The translations under genes and the position numbers were made by a program. From JADGHX01 sp963837755 (lineage in GTDB: Bacteria; Pseudomonadota; Gammaproteobacteria; Steroidobacterales; Steroidobacteraceae): a stretch of DNA of 64,000 nucleotides. The notes under the pieces were generated by a model. The model saw nothing but the letters and a program-made list of their open reading frames with translations, did no database searches and was not told the origin of the DNA. Below, one piece after another: positions 9,663-17,506 of the stretch (the stretch's first letter is position 1; each line of letters starts with the position of its first letter). Location of the stretch: positions 992,001 to 1,056,000 of the forward strand of contig CAWIOP010000001.1 of the NCBI GenBank assembly GCA_963837755.1. The letters run 5' to 3'.

Positions 9663-10739
9663 GTGAACACACTCACCGTAGAACTTGGCAGCCGCAGCTA
9701 CCCCATCCTCATCGGGGCCGGGCTGCTGTCGCGCGCGGATCTTCTCGCGCAGCACGTGCCGGGGCAGGACATCCTGCTCGTCAGCAACACCACGGTCGCG
9801 CCGCTATATGCGGCGGCTCTCAAACGGGGTCTGGGCGAACGTCGCATCGTCGAAGTGACGCTGCCGGATGGCGAGTCTCACAAAACGCTCGCCACGGTTG
9901 CTCGCATGTTCGACGTGCTCGTAGCCAACCGTTTCGCGCGCGATTGCACGGTGGTGGCGCTGGGCGGCGGCGTCGTTGGCGACATGGCCGGGTTTGCCGC
10001 GGCCTGCTACCAGCGCGGCGTGGCCTATGTGCAGGTGCCCACCACGCTGCTGGCGCAGGTGGATTCGTCCGTGGGCGGCAAGACCGGTGTCAACCACCCC
10101 GGCGGCAAGAATCTCATTGGCGCCTTTCACCAGCCAAGCGCGGTGATCGCGGACACTGACACGCTGAAGTCCCTGCCGGCGCGTGAGCTGCGCGCAGGGC
10201 TGGCGGAAGTGATCAAGTACGGCCTCATCTGCGATGAGGAGCTCTTTGGCTGGCTCGAGCAGAATATCGAGGCTCTGCTGGCGCACGACGCGCCGGCGCT
10301 TACGCACGTGATTCGCCGCTCGTGCGAGATCAAGGCGCACATCGTCGGCCGCGACGAGCGGGAGCAGGGCGAGCGCGCGCTGTTGAATCTCGGGCATACC
10401 TTCGGGCACGCGCTCGAGTCCGTCACCGGCTACACCAGGTGGCTGCACGGCGAGGCCGTGGGCGCGGGGCTCATGATGGCGGCTACCATGTCGAGCGAAT
10501 CGGGCCTCATGCCGTCGGCCAGCGTCGAGCGGCTGCGCAAGCTGCTGGAGCGCGCTGGCCTGCCCACCGAGGCGCGGGACCTGAGCGCCGACAACGTGCT
10601 GGAGCACATGCGCATCGACAAGAAAGTGAAGAGCGGGCGCATACGGCTCGTGCTGATGCGGCGGATCGGCGGGTCTTTCGTGACGGCCGAATACCCGGAC
10701 GCCGCGCTTCGGCGCACGCTCGAGGCGCATCTCGGATAG
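9663..10739 (+). CDS. aroB: 3-dehydroquinate synthase
   Basis: NAD- and metal-dependent cyclase that converts DAHP to 3-dehydroquinate. The GTG start at 9663 gives VNTLTVELGSRSYPILIG, matching the family N-terminus; the open frame extends upstream without a sensible start. Motifs visible are ALGGGVVGDMAGFAA, VPTTLLAQVDSSVGGKTGVN, HPGGKNLIGAFHQP and the metal-binding segments RAGLAEVIKYGL, LNLGHTFGHALE and WLHGEAVGAG. Length 358 residues is normal. It lies 89 bases after aroK and is followed four bases later by dgt. Confidence 0.96.
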   Translation: MNTLTVELGSRSYPILIGAGLLSRADLLAQHVPGQDILLVSNTTVAPLYAAALKRGLGERRIVEVTLPDGESHKTLATVARMFDVLVANRFARDCTVVALGGGVVGDMAGFAAACYQRGVAYVQVPTTLLAQVDSSVGGKTGVNHPGGKNLIGAFHQPSAVIADTDTLKSLPARELRAGLAEVIKYGLICDEELFGWLEQNIEALLAHDAPALTHVIRRSCEIKAHIVGRDEREQGERALLNLGHTFGHALESVTGYTRWLHGEAVGAGLMMAATMSSESGLMPSASVERLRKLLERAGLPTEARDLSADNVLEHMRIDKKVKSGRIRLVLMRRIGGSFVTAEYPDAALRRTLEAHLG

Positions 10740-10743
10740 CGCA

Positions 10744-11904
10744 GTGAACGACGTCGACACGCTCGCGCCCTTCGCCGCCCACGACGCGCTCTCGCGCGGC
10801 CGACATCATCCCGAGCCGCCGCCGCAGTTTCGCAGCGAGTTCCAGCGGGACCGCGATCGCATCATCCATTCGAACGCGTTCCGCAGGCTCGTCTACAAGA
10901 CCCAGGTCTTCGTGAACCACGAAGGCGACCTGTATCGAACGCGCGTGACGCATTCCATCGAAGTGGCGCAGATTGCGCGCTCCATCGCCCGGGCGCTGCG
11001 GTTGAACGAGCCGCTCATCGAAGCCATCAGCCTGGCGCACGACCTTGGCCACACGCCGTTCGGCCACGCGGGGCAGGATGCGCTGAACGCCTGCATGCGC
11101 AAGTTCGGCGGCTTCGAGCACAACCTGCAGTCGCTGCGCGTGGTGGACGAGCTCGAGGAGCGCTACGCGGAGTTTCTGGGGCTGAATCTCACGTTCGAGT
11201 GCCGGGAAGGCATTCTCAAGCACTGCTCGGCGCGCAACGCGCGTGGCCTCGGGGAGCTCGGCGAGCGTTTCATCAAGCGGCGCCAGCCCGGGCTCGAAGC
11301 GCAGATTGCGAATATCGCGGACGAGATCGCCTACAACAATCACGACGTTGACGACGGCATGCGCGCCGGGCTCATCGAAGTGAAACAGCTGCTGGACGTG
11401 CGCATTTTCCGCAGGCATTACGATGCCGTCACCCGGCAATACCCGACGCTCGCCGAGCGCCGGCTGCTGCACGAGGTGATCCGGCGCATGATCAACTTCG
11501 TGGTGATCGACCTGATCCGCACGACGCAATCGCGCCTCGCCGAGGCCGCGCCACGCTCCATCGACGACATCCGCCGCCGCGCCAAACCGCTCGCCGCCAT
11601 GAGCGACGACGTGCGCGCCGAGCACCTGGAGCTGAAGAAGTTTCTGAATGAGCACGTCTATCGCCACCACAAAGTGCAGCGAATGACGTCGAAGGCCCGC
11701 CGCGTGATCACGCAGCTCTTTGATGCCTTTCTGGGCGATGAGCAACTGCTGCCGCCAGAACATCGCATCGCTTCGCGCGGCGGCGTGCGTGAGTCACCGG
11801 AAAGCGCACGCGCGCGCGCTGTTGCGGACTACATCGCGGGGATGACGGATCGGTACGCGATATTGGAGCATCGGCGGCTTTTTGATCCGGCGGAACGGAC
11901 GTAA
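10744..11904 (+). CDS. dgt: Deoxyguanosinetriphosphate triphosphohydrolase-like protein
   Basis: HD-domain enzyme that cleaves dNTPs to deoxynucleosides and triphosphate. The N-terminus has the family pattern FRSEFQRDRDRIIHSNAFRR and LVYKTQVF. The metal site is formed by RTRVTHSIEVAQIAR, the HD pair in LAHDLGHTPFGHAGQ and the later Asp in IADEIAYNNHDVDDG. At 386 residues it belongs to the shorter dGTPase type 2 group. It starts with GTG four bases after aroB and probably shares its transcript. Confidence 0.93.
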   Translation: MNDVDTLAPFAAHDALSRGRHHPEPPPQFRSEFQRDRDRIIHSNAFRRLVYKTQVFVNHEGDLYRTRVTHSIEVAQIARSIARALRLNEPLIEAISLAHDLGHTPFGHAGQDALNACMRKFGGFEHNLQSLRVVDELEERYAEFLGLNLTFECREGILKHCSARNARGLGELGERFIKRRQPGLEAQIANIADEIAYNNHDVDDGMRAGLIEVKQLLDVRIFRRHYDAVTRQYPTLAERRLLHEVIRRMINFVVIDLIRTTQSRLAEAAPRSIDDIRRRAKPLAAMSDDVRAEHLELKKFLNEHVYRHHKVQRMTSKARRVITQLFDAFLGDEQLLPPEHRIASRGGVRESPESARARAVADYIAGMTDRYAILEHRRLFDPAERT

Positions 11905-12029
11905 GAATCCACGTCTTTTTCTTGATGCAACTGATCAGTTAAGCAGCGCAAGTGCTTGCTTGCCCCAGCGCCGTAATTTCACCCGGTCGATTAAACTTAA
12001 TCCTGGGGACACGGTGACCAACGGCGGGC

Positions 12030-12059
12030 TGCTGCGCCTAAGCCATTGTTTTATATAAT
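12030..12059 (+). promoter_or_regulatory. Possible promoter of the DUF6502/repeat-protein unit
   Basis: A consensus TATAAT (12054-12059) lies in an AT-rich stretch between dgt and the next gene, but the expected -35 position is poor (GCTGCG). A TTGACA closer to the gene (about 12105) has its -10 position touching the ATG and is less likely. The 11905-12137 gap holds no convincing gene. Confidence 0.3.
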
Positions 12060-12137
12060 TACATTGGGACAGAGTTACGCTGTACGTAGGTGTGCGTCAT
12101 CGCGACATTGACATAAGTACTTGACGCGCCTACGGTT

Positions 12138-13097
12138 ATGTCAAAGAAAAACGGGGAGTCCGTGAACGCGTCAGCAAAAGAAGCCGTGCTCAATGTATTT
12201 GCAGCACTAGTGAAGCCACTTATGCGCGTTGCGTTTGAGTACGGCATCACAGCGGGCGAGATTGCTGGCGTGGTACGGCGCGCATATATCCAGTCGTTGG
12301 AATCCCGACTGCTTGAACAACATCGACCCACGACGGATTCGCGCCTTGCCGTTGTTGCTGGCCTGTCCAGATCCGAAGTCGCGGCATTACGCGAAGCGCT
12401 TCGTGCAGGAGCACCGCACAGCATGCGAGCTGGCGCGAGCCTCGATCAAATTACGAGTCTGTTGACGGTGTGGCACACGCATCCGAATTTTTCGGGAGCG
12501 TACGGTTTGGCCATGGACCTCGACTTGGCTCCGGTTACAGATTCACCTCGACGTGAATTCCGAGAGCTGGTCGACATCGCTTGTTCGAATGCAGACCGAG
12601 ATGCGTTGCTTGACGAGTTGGTAGCAGCGGGCTCGGTCGAAGTCATCGATGCAAGCACCGTTCGATGCTTGTCTCGCGCGTACGTTCCGCGTGGTGCAGA
12701 CGTGACTCGAATTGAACGAATGGGTCGGTTCCTCGGTGTGGTAACCGCAAACTTTGTACACAACCTTCTGAGAAATGACACAGAGCCCGCGTATTTTGAG
12801 CGCACGGTCGTGTCCGACGGAGCGTTGACGAATCGTGGCCGTGATCAGTTTCTTTCTGTCGCCGGTGAACGAGGGCAGGAATTGCTCGAGGAGCTCGATA
12901 CTTTTTTGACTGGGCTCTCGGCATCCGAAAGCTCAGGTGCCGGCAAGCGCTACGGAGTCGGTATCTATTTTTTTGAGGATGATTCGGTCCAAAGTCCAAT
13001 AGATCGCGATAAGGCAAATGACCTAAAAAGTGATCGCGTTAAACCTACCGTTCCCCAAGAAATTGATGTCTTGGCGGCGATAGGAAGAAAAGATTAA
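12138..13097 (+). CDS. DUF6502-like putative DNA-binding protein A
   Basis: 319 residues, function unknown. The pattern resembles the family I remember as DUF6502. An N-terminal helical domain (ALVKPLMRVAFEYGITAGEI, VVRRAYI) leads to an HTH-like segment TDSRLAVVAGLSRSEVAALR at roughly residues 67-86. A linker with a conserved Trp (LTVWHTHPNF) follows. A second winged-helix-like part (FRELVDIACSNADRDALLDE, LVAAGSVEVID) comes next, and the last 50 residues are variable. No membrane segment or signal peptide. It lies 16 bases before the secreted repeat-protein gene and is probably cotranscribed. Two relatives follow at 14216 and 15088. Base composition is less G+C-rich than flanking housekeeping genes. 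A regulatory role is inferred from the HTH-like segment only. Confidence 0.75.
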   Translation: MSKKNGESVNASAKEAVLNVFAALVKPLMRVAFEYGITAGEIAGVVRRAYIQSLESRLLEQHRPTTDSRLAVVAGLSRSEVAALREALRAGAPHSMRAGASLDQITSLLTVWHTHPNFSGAYGLAMDLDLAPVTDSPRREFRELVDIACSNADRDALLDELVAAGSVEVIDASTVRCLSRAYVPRGADVTRIERMGRFLGVVTANFVHNLLRNDTEPAYFERTVVSDGALTNRGRDQFLSVAGERGQELLEELDTFLTGLSASESSGAGKRYGVGIYFFEDDSVQSPIDRDKANDLKSDRVKPTVPQEIDVLAAIGRKD

Positions 13098-13113
13098 AAA
13101 CGGGGAGAGATCG

Positions 13114-13941
13114 ATGAAGGGTCAGTTAATGAAGAGCGTCGTTCTTGCGATGGCGTTCGTCGCATCGACCGCAATTGCTGGCATTAGTGGCGGCGCGCTG
13201 CGTGTCTCCACCGCCCCACAACTGTTGATTGTTGGGCCTGTTGAAGCGATCAAGGGGCGCGAAGCGACAGCGACGGTTCTTGGGCAGAAGCTTCCGCTGC
13301 GTTCTCTTGGCCAAGTTGAGATCGGCGAGAGCGTCTCTATATTTGGCGTGCTTCGCTCAGACGGCACGGTCGCAGTGTCCAGCGTTGAACACAATGGCCA
13401 ATACATTCCAGGCGCATCGACAGTCTTCCTGACCGCAATCGTTCAGAAGATCAGTCCAGCGGTCGGTCGCGCAACGGTGGGTGGACTAAAGGTTGACCTC
13501 ACTTCTTTAACGACGCTCGACGGTTCTGAAGCGATCTCGGTTGGAAGCGTTGTGCAACTCATCGGCACTCAGCCGAACAGCAACGGACTGATCTTGGCGC
13601 AAGGTGTCGGGGCAAGTGCGCTGCAAGGCATCAGCGGTGGTGCCGTTCAAGGCATCAGTGGCGGCGCGGTCCAGGGCATCAGCGGTGGTGCCGTTCAAGG
13701 CATCAGTGGCGGCGCGGTCCAGGGCATCAGCGGTGGTGCCGTTCAAGGCATCAGTGGCGGCGCGGTCCAGGGCATCAGTGGTGGTGCTGTTCAAGGCATC
13801 AGCGGCGGCGCAGTCCAGGGCATCAGTGGTGGTGCTGTTCAAGGCATCAGCGGCGGCGCGGTCCAGGGCATCAGTGGTGGTGCCGTTCAAGGCATCAGTG
13901 GCGGCGCGGTCCAGGGCATTAGCGGTGGCGCCGCATCGTAG
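13114..13941 (+). CDS. Secreted protein with DUF5666-like modules and 13 QGISGGAV repeats
   Basis: 275 residues, no known function. The Sec signal peptide (KSVVLAMAFVASTAIA) should be cut before GISGGALRVS, so the mature chain begins with the same GISGGA motif found in the repeats. Two small beta modules follow: residues about 35-90 (VGPVEAIKGREATATVLGQ, GESVSIFGVLRSDG) and about 100-160 (LTAIVQKISPAVGRATVGG, ISVGSVVQLIGTQPNSNG). They resemble the OB-like DUF5666 fold. From residue 171 the chain is 13 consecutive octapeptides QGISGGAV, the last ending in AAS. A strong Shine-Dalgarno (GGGGAG, 6 bases upstream) precedes the ATG. It follows DUF6502-like gene A by 16 bases and ends at a strong terminator. 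An extended beta or surface-fibre tail is conceivable; no function is claimed. Confidence 0.8.
   Translation: MKGQLMKSVVLAMAFVASTAIAGISGGALRVSTAPQLLIVGPVEAIKGREATATVLGQKLPLRSLGQVEIGESVSIFGVLRSDGTVAVSSVEHNGQYIPGASTVFLTAIVQKISPAVGRATVGGLKVDLTSLTTLDGSEAISVGSVVQLIGTQPNSNGLILAQGVGASALQGISGGAVQGISGGAVQGISGGAVQGISGGAVQGISGGAVQGISGGAVQGISGGAVQGISGGAVQGISGGAVQGISGGAVQGISGGAVQGISGGAVQGISGGAAS
13624..13935 (+). repeat. Tandem array: 13 x 24-bp coding repeats in 48-bp dimers
   Basis: Thirteen in-frame 24-bp units each encode QGISGGAV (last unit AA). Neighbouring units alternate CAA and CAG for Gln and GTT and GTC for Val, giving a 48-bp higher-order period. Differences between units are synonymous (AGC/AGT, GGT/GGC, GCC/GCG/GCT/GCA), apart from the final Val to Ala. 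The array can change length by slippage without leaving frame. Confidence 0.97.
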
Positions 13942-13979
13942 TCGCTGATCTTCCATAGCTTAGTGCGCGATGACTTGAT

Positions 13980-14013
13980 GACGCGCGGCCACATCGGCCG
14001 CGCGTCTTTTTTT
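13980..14013 (+). terminator. Strong rho-independent terminator after the repeat protein
   Basis: Perfect 11-bp stem GACGCGCGGCC / GGCCGCGCGTC with loop ACATC, followed by seven T (14007-14013). It closes the two-gene unit 12138-13941. The following stretch to 14215 holds no gene I can support. Confidence 0.9.
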
Positions 14014-14215
14014 ATGCGCCGGAAACTCAAGACCCATTGGGATTGCGCGTGCAACACGCTCAACCAAAAAAGCTCTGCTGCGGCAACGCAAAAACGCCAT
14101 TTCTGTACAAACCCACTACCTATTCAATTGCAAATCCACGCTCCATCGGCAATAAGGCGTCCAGCTTGAGACCCCATTCGTTGCCTATCGGCTGTTACGT
14201 AATTTCATTGGAACC

Positions 14216-15082
14216 TTGAAAGCTCCGGCAGGAAATCTGGTTGGCAGGACAAGACGCGGAGAAGCGCGGATTGGCGCGCACGATCGTCGCGGAACGGGAC
14301 TTGCCCGCGGTCTGGCGCATCTTCTGCAAGAACTTGCTCAGCCGCTTCTACACGTTGGTATCACGCCGAAGCACTTCGGGGACATGGCGGCGAGTGCTTT
14401 CGTGAAAGCGGCCTGCAAAGCTTCCACACTACGTAACGGGAGAGTCAATCAATCACGCGTCGCCGTGTTGACAGGGCTCAGCCGCCCTGAAGTTCGAAAA
14501 CTAATGTTGAGCGCCCGGGCGCCGACCTCAGGCAAGCAGCCGCGAACAAAAAGAGTAATCGACGGCTGGACGTCCGACAGTCGCTATGTAAGTCAGAGTG
14601 GCCAACCGTTGTCGCTACGGATTAGCGGCACACGAACGTCATTCGCGTCTCTCGTTAAAAAGTACGCCGGAGATGTTCCTCCCAAGGCGGTACTTGAGGA
14701 ACTGCGGCGGATGAAGGTGGTTCGAGAGACTGACCGCCGTGTGCAACTGACCGGCACTTCTGTATATCCGTCAGCAGCTCTTGTTAGGTCTCTAGCTTCA
14801 TTGCTCCCAGTAGTCTCGGATGGCGTCGGTATCGCTTCTTCGAGCATGGATTCAGAATTGCCGCCGCCAATTTTTCGGCTGACACTCAAGGCTGGGGATA
14901 CGCGTGATCTCGCAATAATGCGGGAGCGCGCCGTTACAGGGGCCGGATCGTTTCTGAATGGCCTTGATCGCTCGTTACGAGGCACGGCCAAGCTGTCGCG
15001 TGCGCCAAGCAAGCTGAAACGCTGCGTGACCGTAACTGTTCTAGTGCGTGAACAAGAAACCAAGAGAAGCATACGGAGATAG
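14216..15082 (+). CDS. DUF6502-like putative DNA-binding protein B
   Basis: 288 residues if the TTG at 14216 is the start, which is uncertain: no clear ribosome binding site is seen and similarity begins only at about residue 30. The layout is that of protein A at 12138. A helical segment LLQELAQPLLHVGITPKHFG is followed by an HTH-like segment NQSRVAVLTGLSRPEVRKLM. A Trp-containing linker (VIDGWTSDSRYVSQSG) and a second winged-helix-like segment (SFASLVKKYAGDVPPKAVLE, ELRRMKVVRE) come next. The C-terminal 90 residues are divergent. The stop overlaps an alternative GTG of the next gene, so B and C form an operon. Function unknown. Confidence 0.68.
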   Translation: MKAPAGNLVGRTRRGEARIGAHDRRGTGLARGLAHLLQELAQPLLHVGITPKHFGDMAASAFVKAACKASTLRNGRVNQSRVAVLTGLSRPEVRKLMLSARAPTSGKQPRTKRVIDGWTSDSRYVSQSGQPLSLRISGTRTSFASLVKKYAGDVPPKAVLEELRRMKVVRETDRRVQLTGTSVYPSAALVRSLASLLPVVSDGVGIASSSMDSELPPPIFRLTLKAGDTRDLAIMRERAVTGAGSFLNGLDRSLRGTAKLSRAPSKLKRCVTVTVLVREQETKRSIRR

Positions 15083-15087
15083 TGCGA

Positions 15088-15825
15088 GTGACAATTGAAG
15101 CGAAAAAGCCGGATCATGCGGAGTACGTCGGCCTGCTGAAGTCGATATTTGAATTTCTCCTGGACTCAGGTTCCGATCTGAGCACTATTCGTGCCACCGT
15201 AGATCGCGCGTTTTCTGAGGCAGTCGAGAGAAATAGACAAAATCATCAACGCGGCGAGTCAGCGCTCGCTACCGCCGGGCGCGTCTTGGATGCTTGGCAT
15301 AGAAATCGTCGATACATCGATGAAAATGCCGAGCCAAGAGCAATTCGGTTGCTGGGTCGCGCCCCGAGCGTTGAGGCGCTGGTCAAGTTGGAAAACTCGG
15401 ACTGCGACGCTGCCGTGTTCGCGCGTAACTTGAATTCACTGGGGCTTCTGTCCCGGTCAGGACGGAATCGCTTTAAACCCGCGACGCGTGTTGCTGTGAT
15501 TGCCGGTCTGAATCCCTTGATTCAGCAGTATGTTGCGCGCTCATCAGCAACTTTACTGCGGACAATCAGGCACAACGTGTCTAAGCCCTCCCGCTCACGT
15601 CGGCTCATCGAAAGGTTTGCGGAGGTTCCGGACCTTCCGGCCGCATGCGCGGCTGAGTTCAGAAGATTCAGTCACGAACAAGGTTGGGCAATGCTGAAGA
15701 CACTCAATGATTGGTTGGAGTCCAGAAGGCTGCGCCGAACTGCGAACCCCGACCGCCGGACGGTTCGAGCAGGCGTTCACCTGTACGCGTATCTCGATCC
15801 CGTCGGACGCGAGTTTCCATCGTAA
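15088..15825 (+). CDS. DUF6502-like protein C, divergent relative
   Basis: About 245 residues. GTG at 15088 is preferred to the GTG at 15082 because GGAG (15075-15078) then lies nine bases upstream. The N-terminus (VGLLKSIFEFLLDSGSDLST) and the segment RVLDAWHRNRRYIDENAEPR, RAPSVEALVKLENSD, FARNLNSLGLLSRSGRNRF match the linker and second winged-helix region of proteins A and B. The first HTH-like segment (AVLTGLSR) is missing or degenerate. Its end lies seven bases from the convergent fadD gene. It may be a non-DNA-binding partner of B; this is inference. Confidence 0.62.
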   Translation: MTIEAKKPDHAEYVGLLKSIFEFLLDSGSDLSTIRATVDRAFSEAVERNRQNHQRGESALATAGRVLDAWHRNRRYIDENAEPRAIRLLGRAPSVEALVKLENSDCDAAVFARNLNSLGLLSRSGRNRFKPATRVAVIAGLNPLIQQYVARSSATLLRTIRHNVSKPSRSRRLIERFAEVPDLPAACAAEFRRFSHEQGWAMLKTLNDWLESRRLRRTANPDRRTVRAGVHLYAYLDPVGREFPS

Positions 15826-15832
15826 CGTGCGG

Positions 15833-17503
15833 CTAGCGGCGTACCAACTCATCCCTCAACGCCCTCCTCAAAATCTTCCCGACATTCGACTTCGGCAATT
15901 CCTTCCGCAGATACACGTGTTTCGGCACTTTGTATCCCGTAAGCGATTTCTTGGCGTGGTCGATGACGTCCTGCGCGGTAAGGCTCGCATTCTTGGGGAC
16001 CACGAATATCGCGACGACCTCACCGGAGTGTTCGTCCGCCTGCGCAACCGCGGCGGCTTCGAGCACGCCGGGGTGGGTGACGACCACCGACTCCACTTCA
16101 TTCGGGTAAACGTTGAAGCCCGACACGAGGATCATGTCCTTCTTGCGGTCTTCGATGAACACGAAGCCCTTCTCGTCCACATGCCCGATGTCGCCGGTGC
16201 GCAGCCATCCGCCCGGCAGCATCACCTTCTCCGTCTCGTCCGGGCGTTGCCAGTACCCCGCCATCACTTGCGGCCCGCGCACGCATATCTCGCCGACGTC
16301 GCCCTGCGCAAGCTCCACGCCATCGTCGTTGCGGATCGAAATGTCGGTAGAGGGAATCGGCAAGCCGATCGATCCGTTGAAATCCGCGTCGCATGGGTTG
16401 ATGCACGCGGCGGGCGAGGTCTCCGTGAGCCCCCACGCCTGCGTCAGCACCTTGCCCGTTACCTGTTTCCACTTCTCCGCCACGCTCTGCTGAACGGCCA
16501 TGCCACCGCCGAGCGTGACGACGAGATTGCTGAAATCCACCCGCTCGAAGCCTGGCGTATGCAGTAGCGCGTTGAACAGCGTGTTCACGCCCGTGATGAA
16601 CGTGAACGGGTGCTTCTTGAGCTCCGCCACGAACGCCGGAAAGTCGCGCGGATTCGTGATCAGCACGTTCTTCCAGCCGAGCAGCATGAACAGCAGGCAG
16701 TTCGCCGTGAGGCCGAAGATGTGATACAGCGGCAGCGGCGTGATCAGCGTGCGCGGGCCCTGCGGAAAGGTCGGCCCGATCCATGCCTGCGCCTGCATCA
16801 CGTTCGCGATGATGTTGCGATGGGTGAGCATCGCGCCTTTCGATATACCCGTGGTGCCGCCGGTGTATTGAAGGAACGCCACGTCCTCGTGCTGGAGCAA
16901 AGGGGGCGTTACCGAGTGCCCGCGCCCCGCCGCGAGCGCGTCCCGAAAATCCATTGCGCCGTCGATGTGCCATGGCCGCACTTGCTTGCGCTTGTGGCGT
17001 ACCACGAAGTTGACGATCCACGACCTGGGCGCGCCCAGCATGTCGCCCACCGCGGTTACGAGCACCTTGCTGACGTCGGTGTGGGCAACCGCTTCCTGGA
17101 GCACGTGCGCGAAGTTCTCGAGGATGACGATCGCCTTGGCGCCCGAGTCTTTCAGCTGGTGCTCCAGCTCGCGCGGTGTGTACAGCGGGTTGGTGTTCAC
17201 CACCACGAGACCTGCGCGCAGCGCGCCGAAGAGGGCGATGGGGTACTGCAGTACATTCGGCATCATCAGGGCGATGCGGTCGCCCTTCTGCAGGCCCGCT
17301 CCGTTTTGCAGCCAGGCGGCAAAGTCGCGGGTGAGTGCGTCGAGCTGCCGAAAGGTCAGTTCCTTGCCCATCTGCACATACGCCACACGGTCGGCATACC
17401 TGACGTAGCTCTGCTCCACCATGGCGTTGAGTGAGCTGAACGCCGTGGGGTCGATATCCGCGGGCACGCCGGGCGGATAGGACTTCAGCCAGATCTTCTC
17501 CAT
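15833..17503 (-). CDS. fadD: Long-chain-fatty-acid--CoA ligase
   Basis: Activates fatty acids to acyl-CoA with ATP at the inner membrane. The adenylate-forming motifs are all present: P-loop YTGGTTGISKGAMLTH, ALTQAWGLTETSPA-type A5 segment (QAWGLTETSPAACINP), GWLRTGDIGHVDEKGFVFIE, DRKKDMILVSGFNVYPNEVE and the terminal KSNVGKILRRALRDEL. ATG at 17503 has AGAGGGG five bases upstream; a TTG one codon earlier is possible. 556 residues is the normal length. The start overlaps the end of tesA. Confidence 0.95.
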   Translation of the reverse strand: MEKIWLKSYPPGVPADIDPTAFSSLNAMVEQSYVRYADRVAYVQMGKELTFRQLDALTRDFAAWLQNGAGLQKGDRIALMMPNVLQYPIALFGALRAGLVVVNTNPLYTPRELEHQLKDSGAKAIVILENFAHVLQEAVAHTDVSKVLVTAVGDMLGAPRSWIVNFVVRHKRKQVRPWHIDGAMDFRDALAAGRGHSVTPPLLQHEDVAFLQYTGGTTGISKGAMLTHRNIIANVMQAQAWIGPTFPQGPRTLITPLPLYHIFGLTANCLLFMLLGWKNVLITNPRDFPAFVAELKKHPFTFITGVNTLFNALLHTPGFERVDFSNLVVTLGGGMAVQQSVAEKWKQVTGKVLTQAWGLTETSPAACINPCDADFNGSIGLPIPSTDISIRNDDGVELAQGDVGEICVRGPQVMAGYWQRPDETEKVMLPGGWLRTGDIGHVDEKGFVFIEDRKKDMILVSGFNVYPNEVESVVVTHPGVLEAAAVAQADEHSGEVVAIFVVPKNASLTAQDVIDHAKKSLTGYKVPKHVYLRKELPKSNVGKILRRALRDELVRR

Positions 17504-17506
17504 CAA

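Noticed and set aside
12105..12137. TTGACA with a 17-base spacer as the promoter of the gene at 12138
   Set aside because: The matching -10 position (TACGGT) touches the start codon, leaving no room for a transcription start before it.
13624..13935. Direct repeats that might be read as a CRISPR array
   Set aside because: The 24-bp units are contiguous without unique spacers and are in frame inside a coding sequence.
13507..13956. Long repetitive open frame on the minus strand opposite the octapeptide repeats
   Set aside because: It is the mirror of the 24-bp array; the plus frame has the signal peptide, ribosome binding site and terminator.
14014..14219. Two small plus-strand open frames before DUF6502-like protein B
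   Set aside because: No ribosome binding site, no similarity, and both overlap each other and the preceding terminator region.
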